From contig NC_134938.1 in NCBI RefSeq assembly GCF_051020765.1, forward strand, positions 310,001-374,000: DNA of 64,000 nt, written 5' to 3'. Below, piece after piece: positions 45,492-57,300 of the stretch (the stretch's first letter is position 1; each line of letters begins with the position of its first letter). Made by a program: the position numbers and the translations under genes. The notes below the pieces were generated by a model that made no database searches, had not been told where the DNA came from, and was given only the letters and a program-made list of their open reading frames with translations. The stretch is from Lasioglossum baleicum (taxonomy: Eukaryota > Arthropoda > Insecta > Hymenoptera > Halictidae).

Positions 45492-46041
45492 GCACTAGCA
45501 TAAATTATTCTTTGGACGTACCCTATTTTATTTTTCTCTGTCTGTTACAGACCTGTCCGCGGCGGTGCACCCGGTGAAGCAGAAGAGCGTGCAACCACCA
45601 GAACAGGAAGATACGAGACCCTGACGAAATGTCGCACGTTGGTCGACGCCCGAACAGAAATGTCTCTGTCGATCGTACTCGGATTCTTTGATCGACGATA
45701 AACTCGAGAAGAGAGACTGTTGCGCGGCGAAAATGAAACGTTCCGCGAAGATCGATGGCTCGGTGACAAGACGATCGACGGCTCGAGCTTAAATGACCGA
45801 AAGGAGACCACTGAGGAAGGCCTCTAAGAGGGCCAGATAGTCGGAAGTCGTGACCATTTGCGATGTCCAGAAAGAAATCCTTTATCGGGACAAGGGATCT
45901 CGCTGATAAAAGGATCGAAGAGTAGTCTACGCGTAGATAGGCTACTATGACGGACTATTTGGATCCACATTTCGTCAGGGCTCTTTGCCGCGATCCGGAA
46001 CGTCGAACGCTTCAAGTAAGCTGAAGTGTATCTATCAGATA
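45492..46041. other. GC-rich stretch, possible untranslated exon
   Basis: TCTGTCTGTTACAG at 45537-45550 is a good acceptor-like site before a GC-rich block of about 260 bp. The reading frames lack recognisable features, so an untranslated internal exon is possible but unproven. Confidence 0.25.
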
Positions 46042-46203
46042 ATTGCATATGTTCGTGCCCGATTTGAAAATAAGATTCAATGGTTAAATTTTAAAGAATT
46101 CATCACAGCTTCATTAATCAATTGTATAGTCACCTTTCTTTTCTACAATTAGAAAAGATGATGGCATGGCACCTATGAAAATCGGGCACGAACTTATGCA
46201 ATC
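46042..46203. mobile_element. 162-bp MITE with ATTGCATATGTTCGTGCCCG ends
   Basis: Left ATTGCATATGTTCGTGCCCG and right CGGGCACGAACTTATGCAAT are inverted complements with one mismatch. AT-rich, no coding content. Confidence 0.82.
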
Positions 46204-46231
46204 ATATAATACACATGTATTCATGCATGTA

Positions 46232-46499
46232 CACTGGTACGCGAAAGTGTTCGAGCGCAGCGCTGTGTGCATACCGACATGTTGGTGCTCTTACCGGTCA
46301 AAAACGTTGAACTTTAAACACGCATAACTGTTGAACCAATGAATTCCTAACATTAAAACTTGGATTTTCGGAATTTCCTCGTCAGAATCTACAGGATTAT
46401 CTGAAAAGCAGTTAAAAATTTCTAGGTCCTCAAGGTGAAGTTTAGCCGGAATTTAAAAAAAAATTTTGAAGGGTGTTCGAACACTTGCGTATATCGGTG
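46232..46499. mobile_element. 268-bp element with CACTGGTACGCGAAAGTGTT ends
   Basis: Left CACTGGTACGCGAAAGTGTT; right TTCGAACACTTGCGTATATC then GGTG. The interior matches 41109-41240 in reverse (TTCCTCGTCAGAATCTAC, TTAAAAATTTCTAGGTCC). Confidence 0.7.
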
Positions 46500-47044
46500 C
46501 ATGCACGTACCGCAGGACATTTTCTTTACTACTTTGGAATAACATGTATAGTGTATAGCTCCTTTGGTTGCCCACACATGTACAATCCGTGAATCGAGGG
46601 CCAAGTATGCGCGAGTGAAGGTGCATCGGTACGCTGGGTTTACGGTGGCCGAAAGGTTAAAGTGCACCATCGATATCCGCGAGTAGAGCCGCTCGAACTT
46701 TCTTATGTTCGCATAATCATGTCAGATTCCTACGCGCATCCCCGCAAGAATTTCTATACTGAAAAATTGCAATCTCTTCCGCGATTATGACGATCCCGAG
46801 AATGCTCTTCGTGGTTTCACTGCCAATTAGGAGAGCGAGGGTTAAAAGGGTTCGCAAGCGTTTGAGATCGACGATCAATTTCGATAAAAGGAGATGAGCT
46901 TGGGCGATTGCTTTGCAAAATGACTCGTTCGAAATGAAATTGTTCAGTTTACGGGACAGCCACCTTTACGGGACAGACATCTGACATCTGACACCTGACA
47001 CTAGCATCGCGCTAAATCTCGACAAATTAGAGGAACTTAATAAC
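46500..47044. other. Non-coding stretch, no gene seen
   Basis: A TGACATCTGACACCTGACA repeat at 46980-47000; nothing else supportable. Confidence 0.35.
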
Positions 47045-47224
47045 TAGATTGCGGATTTTATGCATTTATGAGAAAAATGGCTGCGCACGATTTAAAGCAG
47101 TGGTCATCAATGTATTCGTTTCAGCTTGATAAGATAATTAAAAGATGAAAATATTTTCTATTTGGCACCTGTACTTTGCAAACGACGCAAACATTTTTTA
47201 TTTTGCATACAGATCCGCAGTCTA
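47045..47224. mobile_element. hAT-like MITE, TAGACTGCGGA family
   Basis: Ends TAGATTGCGGATTTTATGCA and CATACAGATCCGCAGTCTA. Flanks TTAATAAC and GTAATAAC match at 7 of 8 positions. Confidence 0.82.
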
Positions 47225-47245
47225 GTAATAACTATTATTATTGTT

Positions 47246-47372
47246 TACGCATTTATAGGAAAATTGAGAGTAGATGAAATTCAAAATTGTTCAAAAGTTT
47301 TAAAAATTGAAGATGTCTATTTTTTGTATTGGATGCAGACAATTTTTATTTTGCATAAAGGTCCGCAGTCTA
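47246..47372. mobile_element. hAT-like MITE, TAGACTGCGGA family, left-truncated
   Basis: Right end TTTTGCATAAAGGTCCGCAG then TCTA. The left terminus has lost the TAGACTGCGG part and starts at about TTTACGCATTTATAGG. Confidence 0.65.
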
Positions 47373-47393
47373 ATTATTATTCTGTAGCTCAGG

Positions 47394-47775
47394 CAGTGGC
47401 GGCTTAAGTTAAGTGGAGGCCCCAAGCGGTAAAAATTTTGGGGCCCTCAAATTCAAGTTAGAAATAGAAGTTGCAAGAAAACTCTCATAAACTTAATTTT
47501 TCTAGATAAATTGAAGTTTGTTGTGAAAACAAATGAATGCTGCGAAATTTTGGGCCCTATGGTATCCCGGGGCCCAGTGGCGGCTCAAGTCAAGTGGAGG
47601 CCCCAAGCGGTAAAAATTTTGGGGCACTCAGACTCAAGTTAGAAATAGAAGTTGTAAGAAAACTCGAACACAAGAAAAGTTATTAACAAAAAAAAAGAAA
47701 AGTAATGAAAAATTTTGTAAAAAAAATATACTCTGCGAAATTCGGGGCCCTATGATTGTCGTTAAACCCGTCACT
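47394..47775. mobile_element. Two tandem CAGTGGCGG elements (hAT-like)
   Basis: CAGTGGCGGCTTAAGTTAAG at 47394 and CAGTGGCGGCTCAAGTCAAG at 47575 start two direct copies, each followed by TGGAGGCCCCAAGCGGTAAA. The outer right end is CCCGTCACTG. The first copy lacks its own right terminus. Confidence 0.72.
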
Positions 47776-48820
47776 GAGCACAGGTTTGGAGATTGCTATC
47801 AGTTTTTCGTGGGAACATGGAAAAACTGACATAGGACAAATGTACCTATAACTGCGGGTGTACGTTTTATTGCGGTATCTTTTTTACCAATGAGAGATCG
47901 TTTAAGACAGTCTGTATCCTCAATAACAAGGTCGATTTTCATGAATTCAACAATAACGAACATGTTTTCGCGATCCGTGTTCCAGACAAAATTACAAACT
48001 AAATTAGGCACAATAGTAAAATAAAGTGCGAACGAAGCATGATACCGCAGTAATCGGTACAGTTACCCTGTTTGCCTCCGAATTCATTATTGCGGCATTA
48101 ACTTCTAATTGGGAGAGCCGGGGGACGACGCCATTATGAAACGCGTGCAGCGAACCACGTGGTCTGCGTTGCACGGATAAATGCAGAGTCGCCGAAATTC
48201 AGAGAAATCCGAGCACAATGCGAGTCTCAGATATTGTACGAGATATCGATCCGGACCGGAACCCCCGCTAGTTTTAAACAAATAATGGCGTCTGTGCCGA
48301 CGGCCTCGATCGGGGAATATAATTGACAAGCTCTTTTTGTTCGGTTTCTTATTGTCTGTGCGAGAACGGAACCGCGTCGAAAGTCTTTGAAATTCCATTC
48401 TCGTTTCGCGAGCCTGGGTCCAATCAGCTTGCTAGCTGTCCCCAACGGCTTCTAATCGTTTTTACGGAGAAGATTTATTTCAGTTTTCACTAATTGCAAA
48501 TTTCGAGCGAACGTGAGCATCCAAGCGCACGAGAAACAAGCGATACCGAGTTGGTGGGACTTGGAAAGTTGCTACGTATTTTTCGCAGCGAGAAGTCATG
48601 AATATTCCAAGTTGCCGTGAGATTAGCAAAATCAGTGTATTCTGTTTCAATCGTCGAACAATCCGCCTAGTTAGCATTCGCGTTTCTTTGAGATTCACAG
48701 TGATTCACAATTTACAGTGATTTGCCCTTTCGTTCCATTTCTCGTGAAGCACTCGAGGATGGCTCGCCTAGTATCATTGGATTATGTACTCTCTCCATGC
48801 TTCGCAAGAAGTCTCCTGGC
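47776..48820. other. Non-coding stretch, no gene seen
   Basis: No supported exon or repeat. Confidence 0.35.
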
Positions 48821-49020
48821 CAGGGTTGCCATCTGCGAGTTCCGCCAGGCCCCTTACCCTTCTGCCCCTCGTCCAGCTGTGCTTCGGAGCCCGCCTTTGC
48901 TTCCCCCACTCTTCTCACTAACGCTGAAGAGTGGGAGAAAGCAAACGCGGGCTCCACTGCACAGCTTGGCGAGGGGCGGAAGGGTAAGGAGCCTGGCGGG
49001 ACTCGCAGATGGCAACCCTG
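48821..49020. mobile_element. 200-bp GC-rich hAT-like foldback with perfect TSD
   Basis: Ends CAGGGTTGCCATCTGCGAGT and ACTCGCAGATGGCAACCCTG, with the perfect 8-bp duplication CTCCTGGC (48813-48820 and 49021-49028). The arms pair almost throughout (CCTTACCCTTC, CCCACTCTTC). The near-perfect ends and duplication suggest a fairly recent insertion. Confidence 0.92.
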
Positions 49021-49578
49021 CTCCTGGCAGGAATGCAGGAATTCGAAAGGAATGCGCGGCACCAAGCCGTGCGATTAGGTCATTCCACTGGCACTTTCGG
49101 TTCTAGCCGAATTATTGGCTAAAGTGCACATTGCAATGGCGATCTAATTTATCCAAACGAAAGCGTTCTGTCCACCCCACGCGTGAAAATTGTCATTTTC
49201 TGAATGTCTGGAACCGATTCGGTGATGAACGAAAGGAGGAAATGGTTCTGTTACCTTTCTATGACACGTCCGAATGGCCCGGGTTAGGTCAATTGAGCAA
49301 CTTGACAGACTTAATCCCCGGCTATCGAGATATCCTCGGCCGCTGCGAGGGACACGGAGCTCGATTAAAGGTTCTGCTGATTCAGACGAGGAAATTGTCG
49401 ATTTGTTGCACTTCACCGCGACAGAGCAACACCTACGCCTAGCATCTATACAACGTCCAGAACTGTTCATTAATCTTACGGGACACGGCTTGTTCCTCGG
49501 ACAGGTGTCCACTCTACAACTTCTATACGCGTTACAGACTAAACGGACTCTTATTGCTAGACGTATTTAGGGTATAGG
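49021..49578. other. Non-coding stretch, no gene seen
   Basis: Open frames occur on both strands (for example 49274-49570 plus) without recognisable domain. Confidence 0.35.
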
Positions 49579-49756
49579 CAGTAGCGCGTTATAACTAGTT
49601 GGGGCCCTGGGCAAAGTAGAATTTCGGGGCCCCTAACTCCAGCTAAATAACTTTATGAGAAAAACGTAGAATTTGGATCTTGGTTTGTGTTCGAGGTCCC
49701 CTTTTGCTTGGGCCCCAGGCATTTGCACAAGTTGCCCATAGGGTAACGCGCCGTTG
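49579..49756. mobile_element. 178-bp hAT-like element, CAGTAGCGCGTTA ends, perfect TSD
   Basis: Ends CAGTAGCGCGTTATAACTAG and GGGTAACGCGCCGTTG, with the 8-bp duplication GGTATAGG (49571-49578 and 49757-49764). The interior AAGTAGAATTTCGGGGCCCC is shared with the copy at 62252. Confidence 0.9.
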
Positions 49757-51279
49757 GGTATAGGTGGCAAATGTGGAACACAGGATTTTGAAAGCTTCCA
49801 GAAGACATGGAAATCTAAAATTTGGTACACAGGTTAGCTCAAAGGGGTGCACCAATATGTCTTTATTCTGGAAACCCTACAGGATCAAGTGCTACAAACA
49901 AATTAGTGGCATACGTCCAGAAATAAGCCAGCAGTTGATTTTTCAACGGGAATTATGCTAGGATAAATCATAACAATAAAACTGCCCAGTTTCGAGCATA
50001 AAATCTGTTGCTAAATATGATCGATTACGAAGAGAAAGTTTACTCCGAGTGCATCCGCTTGAACGGACTTTGAAAATCTTATGAGACGCGCTCGTACCTC
50101 TGCTCCGCACGATCCATACGATCCATACGCGAAGGTCGTCCAGTGTTCGCTCTAGTTTTCGTGCAAAAAAGGAAGGAAAGAATGAGAAGATCAGGGAGCA
50201 GAGCAAACTTCGAGCAGAACGGAGCTCCCCTCTGCTTTCGCGGAGCGCACTCCACGAGTTAAATCGATACCTTGTTCGACTGTTAATGCGAATTGCGGTT
50301 GGCGTTAGCAAACAATCTGGAATCTGAAGTTTGCGAGTTCGATTAAACATGCATCGTGTTAGACGGCTGGATTTGATTATAAATTTAATACGGTGTGGTG
50401 AGGATGTAGGCGGTGGGCGATCGATATCTAACGGAGCAATTAATACCTATAAATTTGGTAGCAGGTACCCCAAGTGGTAGCTGCGTGGGTTGGAGAAGAC
50501 GATAACATTGATTCGGAAAGGAAAATTGTGCATATGACCTCATCTAGATCTTACAATTAGATTGGATGAAAAGGATTCTCCTCAGTCGAGGAAGCACACT
50601 TTTGGATCACCCTGTATAATTACGTGAAACACGAACGAGAAGTACACGAAATTCTCTTAATCCTCAACTCGTCTATCGCTAAGCGTGCAAACACGATGCA
50701 AATGATAAGCCCACGCGAAGCCGAATGTCGTTAGACAGGAAAAACCATGATATCGATTTGGCAGGCTTACGCTAACGACACCATTGCACGCGAGAATCTT
50801 CGCGCCGCGGTGTGTTGCGCGTTGTGTGCCCCGACGCTGCCAATTTATGTAATCTTCGAAATTATCGGTCCAAAAACAGAGTGAAGTCGGCCTCCCTGAT
50901 GCAGCGTAATGGCTCCAGCGAGCACGTTGCCAGCTGAGATAAGGGGACCCCATAAAGGCGCTCGCGCTATCATTGCACCGGCTTCTTTTTCCTACAATCT
51001 AAGGCTGAGGAAAGATAAATGCGTGTTCCACGAAAATCCGAAACTAAACTCTCTGCTCCAATGGCCGAACTGCCCGAAATGGAAAATGGTACGAGGGAAT
51101 GCACTGCGGACACACTTTTCATCCGAACGACTCCACTTTTTCTGCGTCCAGTTATCTCGCGAGCACAGGTGGCTGGGAATAAGGACGAACCTAAAGCTGT
51201 TAGGATTCTTCTAAAGTTGGTGTTACGGCAATGAATGTTTGTATGCTTGCTATAAAAGTTGATCACGAGTCACGGGCAC

Positions 51280-51499
51280 AGTTGCCTGATCAGGGGTGGG
51301 AGCACGAACTGAGGGGAAAAGTTACCTCCTCTCTGCCAGTAACAACACAACAACGACAGAACAGTGTCGCCAGAATCGACCAAGACTGGTTGATTTTTCC
51401 TCTTCTCCTTTTCCCCTTCCACTATCCCCTTCCATTTATCTGATCATCAGGGAGGAGGTAAACTGTATTCCCCTCGATTTCCTCGATCTGGCGACACTG
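51280..51499. mobile_element. hAT-like repeat, CACGTGAC family, foldback copy
   Basis: Left CAGTTGCCTGATCAGGGGTG, right TCCTCGATCTGGCGACACTG; inner pairs GTTACCTCCTCTCTGCC and GGGAGGAGGTAAACTG. Lacks the CACGTGAC block itself. Confidence 0.7.
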
Positions 51500-53315
51500 C
51501 AGATCAGGGATGTGCATTTTTGTCTCAATTGAGACAAGACTGTCTGCCCACCATATAGTGCTCAGTGTCCCCCACCAGCATCCATCGTTACCATGGAGGA
51601 AGGACGCGCTTCGTCTATCGCGAACAGTGCTAAATAAAAGGGAGGTTGGTGAGGGAAGCAGAAGTTTGAGGGGCCCCTACAGCGTGGGGAATATCAACGT
51701 AGAAGGGGTACAGTGGAGAATGAATTCTTGATCTGATGACGTTATCATTTGCGTTTCCTATAATTGTTAAGTAATACATTGATATTTTGTAAAAACTGCA
51801 ATAAAAATGTAAGAGGTCGGTGTATTGTTTGCGTAATCGTAATCGATCAGCATGGTTCCCCTAACAACCTGAAATTCAACTATGTACGCTTTCCTCCTAG
51901 CAATAATCGCGTCCACTTTCACTTCTCGAATTTAATTAGGTAATACCAGCAACTTTTCTTTGTCTTTTCAGGATCTACAGATCATATACTATGGTCTGCT
52001 AGGTCTGGAAGCGTTGCGTCCGTGCAGGGATTCCATTCTCCGGGGGCTTTGTAAAATTGTACGGTACGAGAGGCATCATGCGAACCACGTGCTCTATTAG
52101 TAAGTATAACATATAACTGTATAACCGAAAGAATTATAAAATTGCCTGCGCTGAAGAGGTTAGCTTTATTTTCGAACGGGATACGCGTTTGATCTTCAAA
52201 GAATTGACGTACGAGATCTATCGATAAGCGAATAAATCGGCTCGCTTTCTTTTCGTCCATAGATAAGTCGCCTCTGACATAGATGGCGTGTAAAAAAAGT
52301 ACGTGCAGGGACTTTCTTTATCGACAGCTTTTTTCTTGTCGCGCACTACTTTATCGACGCATTCCATCCATCACGGAGTTACGGCGCGAGCACGTCATCC
52401 ATAAGAGACAACAAAGATTCCGTAAATATCCGTAGATGTCGCTAGGTCCTTCGCATAATTTCGGTTACATGTTTACGTTTTTTCGTCGTTTCAAAAGAGA
52501 ATTTTATCATAGCGTTTTAGTGTCCTTGATATCGAAAGAAATGCGTGCGAGAAGAATCATTTGGTTTAGAGAAAAGGTTTGAATATTATATTATTATCGC
52601 GTCACGAAATGTTTGTAACAATTTCAGTAATTCGGTGAAAATATTTCAGCACCGGCGAATTGGCCACGAGCTGGTATATCCTGCTCTCCGGTTCCGTGTT
52701 CATCGATGGTTCTATGTTCCTCCCCTGTTCAAGGTAGGACTAATCAATTCAGCAAATTTTAATAATGAAATCGATCTACGCATAAACGCCACGAGAGAAG
52801 AACAAAATTTCTCGCAATAGAAATCCAAGCTGATCTCTTCGTCTATCGTCATAGTTTTAGGTTAATTAAGATAACGTATGCCGATTTCTTGCGTGTCCCC
52901 CGGTATTTAAATTATTATTATTCCAGTCATTTAAAGTTTTCTGAAAATTGGCGAAGTGCTAATCGCGGTCGATTTCGAACAGTATGTCCACCGTGTAGGT
53001 TCGACACCACACATGCGTCGATGCCGCTCATAAATCGTCCCGAGCCAGGGTTACGGTCGCAGTTTTTTCCCTCTTTGTGTCCCTCGGACCACGGAAATTC
53101 TCATTAATCGTGTAACCTCGATCCATCAACGTGTGTACGTGTGCAGAACGTTGTGAGGGTAAATGTATTAGATAATCTACTTTTAATGAAATTCAATCGC
53201 TCCGAGAAGGAAAAGTCAATTTTCACTGCCATCAATTTAATGGGGTCGTCTTTCCTCGTATCCTTGCGCTTCGAACATTTATCTAGGGTCGTCGGTTCAG
53301 AGGAATTTATTCGCA

Positions 53316-53431
53316 TTGTGAGGGGAATACAGTTACTCCCTCTCTGCCAGTACTGGGACCAGGAGTAGTCATGTGACTACTCGGAACAGACCCGAAACGG
53401 AAGCGTGGGGGAATATCGTCACGTGACTGGG
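53316..53431. mobile_element. CACGTGAC-family fragment
   Basis: Contains GTGAGGGGAATACAGTTACT, CTGCCAGTACTGGGACC, GTCATGTGACTAC and GTCACGTGACTGGGC. Confidence 0.6.
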
Positions 53432-53558
53432 CCGTAACTTGTACATCCTCTCTCTCGGAAAATGCGACATCACAAATTCAGTTAATCGTTTCTATGTACT
53501 AGGAAAATTATCTGTGCCGTGTCTACTTTGTAAGGTCTAAGGATCAACTATAAGAAAT

Positions 53559-54337
53559 TTTTTTTTTTTATTAAATACCTTTATTGCTATTAAGCTTAAC
53601 AACAACAAAAATATAACAAGGCTTGAATCCAATCGGATCCATTAGCCAACTGTACATTCATTCCTTATTTCTAAGTTACACAATTAGACTAGATACAGTA
53701 CTAATATGTTGCACTTTTTCTTAGTTTTTTTGTTTTTAAAACTTATACTTTAATGTCGTTTACATCACAATATTCTTTGAGTATTTCTAGCAGTCTACTC
53801 TTTGGTTCGCTTAAAAAATAACTTACATCTACTGGAGGATCTATATTAACTTTTCTTAATTTTTTAATAAACTCTTGTCTGCCCTTCTCATACAGAGGAC
53901 AGTCCCATAATATGTGGTTCATACTTTCTACAAGATTTCCACACTCACACGTTCCGCACTTTCTATTATCCCTTTTCTAGCTAATGATTCCTTAGTGTTA
54001 TAATGATTAGATCTTAATCTACAAACTCTAACAATTATGTCCCTTGGAATTCCTCTTTTGTAAAACCATGGTTTCTCTTTCTTGTATCATAGTATTTTTC
54101 ATAATAAAGTATGCCTTTTGAAATAAAGTGATATTTTAGATTGTCCTGAAATTCCTCCCACATTTGTTCACTATAAATTTGTTTGAAGTGTCTGTATAGG
54201 GTATTTTAATTTGCTCATTATGTTCAGTTATTGTCACTGTTTTTGCTAATCGGTCCACAACTTCATTTCCTCAATACCTCGATGCGAAGGGATCCACATA
54301 AATTCTACTTTACTATTGTTTATACTTTTATCTTTGA
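53559..54337 (-). pseudogene. 5'-truncated non-LTR retrotransposon (LINE) 3' end with 13-bp TSD
   Basis: Minus strand. A T run at 53558-53569 is the poly(A) tail. Reading inward from 54337: an RNase H C-terminal part (VEFMWIPSHRGI, then after a one-base shift NEVVDRLAKT), a linker with a further shift (KQIYSEQMWEEFQDNLKYHF), then GIPRDIIVRVCRLRSNHYNT and the cysteine/histidine motif CGTCECGNLVESMNHILWDC, ending ...CDVNDIKV at a stop (53743-53745). RNase H followed by this CCHC-like motif is seen in I/R1-type LINEs. Both sides carry AACTATAAGAAAT (53546-53558 and 54338-54350), so the insertion is complete as it stands and was truncated on arrival. Confidence 0.88.
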
Positions 54338-54350
54338 AACTATAAGAAAT

Positions 54351-57300
54351 AGACATATTCGAGGGTGCGCCATCTTTTTGTCGCGGAGTGTACCGCTGTC
54401 TCGGTTACACCGACACCGACACCGACACCTTTTCTCATTTTTACGGCGATTCGCGCGCGCTCATTCTACTCCGTGCCCATTCATTCGCTCGCTTTCTCTT
54501 ACGACCATACTCGTGCTCGCTTGCTCCACAACCCTTCTTACGCTCGCTTCGTTTCTTTCATTGCGCTGCTGTCACTGTCTCACGGACCGTGGGTACAGAT
54601 GGTGGCAGAGGAGACAAGAGGAGTGTAAAGGGGAGGGGAGTCCCTCCCTCTCTCTCGACGCTACCTTGCCTCCTCCCTCCCGCCCGACCACCGAGTAATT
54701 GTGTGCCGAGAATTTACGAATCTAGCCGAACTGCATCTCGGTGCAGCGACGGAGAAGAGCGGTCGGTTTCGGAGTAAGTCTGCGGAAGAAAGAAGGACAG
54801 CTGTGTGAGTTAATAAACGGAGACGGGTTGTCTGGAGCGACGGAGACGGCAACAGGGAGTAGTAACGTAGTACGTGATCGACGGAGAGGGAGAGGGAGAG
54901 GGAGAGGGGGAGTCTCGATTACAGGGCCGTAACAATAGCGGAAATAGTGGGCACCTTCCACCGTGAATTCCTTACGTGCGAACCGTTTCTTTTACTCTCT
55001 TCCTATGATTTTTAACGAACCAAGACAAACATTATTACAAATTAGACGTAGAATTAAAACTCGTTAAATGAACTGGACCATTGCTAGTATTTTATGTCAC
55101 GTAGTTTCTCAGTGGAGAATATTGTGAAAATACATATACATATAATGTTTTGGGCAATATGTCCCGAAATTATATGACCCGACTCGACCTCTTCTCGACT
55201 TGTCCCGACCATCGGGTTCTCGCACACCCCTAGTAAGGACCAGTTAGTGGATACCGGAAAAACAGTGTGAAAGGTTTTTCGGGCGACAGGGGAGACCGTG
55301 AATCGTGTCGAATAACCGCGCATTGGAAACCATTGGAGCAACACCCAACACCCGACGACGCGGTGACCGACACCGTGGCACGTGATCGGAGGGGAGCACG
55401 GGTGACTGCGGGTGACCGGGAACTACTTGCTACAACACTGTCAGCGTACAACAGGGAAAGAAGGAAGGGTTCGGGGCGTGACGAGCAGGGTGGGGAAGAG
55501 AAGGGAAGGGGGGTCTCACCTACAGAGAGAGACCCCAGTCTCCTCGAGTATATCGTGACGGTTGGAGAGTGTTGCGATTAATACTCGGCTGCACCCGCGA
55601 GTCGCATTCCATTCCCGGCGATTCCAATCCGCGCACGGTCTTTCCACCAAAGAGAAGGAATCGTTTCTGAGAGAATGCGTAGGTGTCCGCGTCCGCGAAA
55701 CACCGTCGGCTTTGATTCGGGCTAACTCGATCGGCTGACACGGGACGAGCCGATGTGGACGGGTGTCGCTTCAGTGTACAATACGTGTTAACGTGTGTGT
55801 CTCCCACTCTCTCTGTCTTTCTACCTTCTCCCTCTATACGTGTGTTTATGGTGTCGGTGGTCGCCCGTGCACGCGTCCAACCCCGGTGCGGTGTGTCACT
55901 CGATGCAGCGTGTCTTCACGATCGATTTTCGGGATAAGAAAGAAAAGAACGTGGCCTTTCCGGGACTGCACGTGCGCGCCATACACCCCCTACCCCTGTA
56001 GCCGACGATCTCCTTTTGCACCACTCGAGAACACCGCGAGCAACATTGCAAGAGCGAACGCGCACCCTTCAACCTCGGGTGAAGACTCAAAGCCACTTTG
56101 CACGCAGCCGGCGACGGTATCGTTCGCACGTTCTCGACCGACGTTGTTGTAGCTGCTACTCCGCGTTGAACAGTCCGACAAGACCTGGAATTTTCCGGAG
56201 TTTTTGGTGTCAAAGAACGAGCGATACGTGCCCGAAATTCGAGAAGCCGACCCAGGGAGCTAAACTATCGCGGTGGCAGATGAAGAGCCACCCAACAAAG
56301 AGAATCATCAGTGTTTTTCACATAACTCCGGGGACAACGGACGGTAACCGGTGAAGAGGCGTACCCCAAGTGGGCTAGGTGAGCGTGACCGTTAACGGTG
56401 CAGCGTCTGGACAACAAGTGGATGGACAACAAGTAGACGGTGACAAAGAATCGTTCGTGAACTTTGTCAACCTTGCCGCGACAAAGGACCTGCGAGATCG
56501 AGTTCCTTGTTGATCCTCTACGTACGGTATCTTGTTACGACTTGGTCGCTAAAAATTGGTTCCGGTAATTCGACCACGTCGCGAGGAGGACGGACGACGT
56601 GTCCGTGTCGTTGAAGATTAGAACGTCGACGATGCATCATTGCTGCGGAGATAGTCTTTAGAAGTTGAACGCAGCTTCGGTCACCGGTAGCTACCGAACA
56701 TTCTGCGCAGAGCTGCGATCCGAGGAGGCAGAGGCCAAAAAAAGTATACCGCGGATCACCGCGGGCCAGGAACTCGTTTCGCGAGTACAAGGTCCTGGAA
56801 TCGTGGGACCAGTGACCCGTGGTCCCTGGCAGTAACCATCGACCAGCTAACCTAAACCCTGCAGCCTCAACAGCAGCGGCAGCATCGGCAGGCTGCCCGA
56901 CCAGCTCCTCTTTTTTTTCAAAACCGCCTGGCTGACATCGGCGATTGGTTTCCGATCCAGGGTACAACAGAGGAGCTTCTCTGGACTGTTTACGGGGGCG
57001 CGCGCGCGCTCCGGTGGGAGCGAAACTATAGCTGTGTAGCCTACGCTGCACGGTAATTGCCATTCGCTTTCACCTAAGAAGCGAGCCGGGACACGGAGGG
57101 AGCGAGTCGTTCCATAATAAATCTAATAATCGAGGCTAACGGTCCGCGGTCAGCCGAAGAGAGCACGTAGGAGAAGCAAGACATTGCGCTACGAAAAGGG
57201 CGGACACGCGACGATCAAGACTCGATCAAACCACAGGATCCAGGACCTGGTTCTGAAAGATCTACCGCTGTGACGATTACCGGCGGCGGTTTACTTCAAT

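Larger units (their letters stand above)
49765..53545. other. Long non-coding stretch with two CACGTGAC-family fragments
   Basis: No gene seen. 50608-50620 (TCACCCTGTATA) is a lone CAGGGTG-type end. Open frames at 50.6-51.4 kb and 52.5-53.4 kb lack recognisable domains. The two repeat copies are listed separately. Confidence 0.4.

Noticed and set aside
49131..49570. Frames of about 100 codons on both strands
   Set aside because: Both strands are open over the same GC-rich DNA and neither shows a domain or a conserved motif.
54231..54777. 155- and 129-codon plus-strand frames
   Set aside because: They begin inside the minus-strand LINE remnant or run through (GACACC)n; composition follows the simple repeat and C/T-rich DNA.
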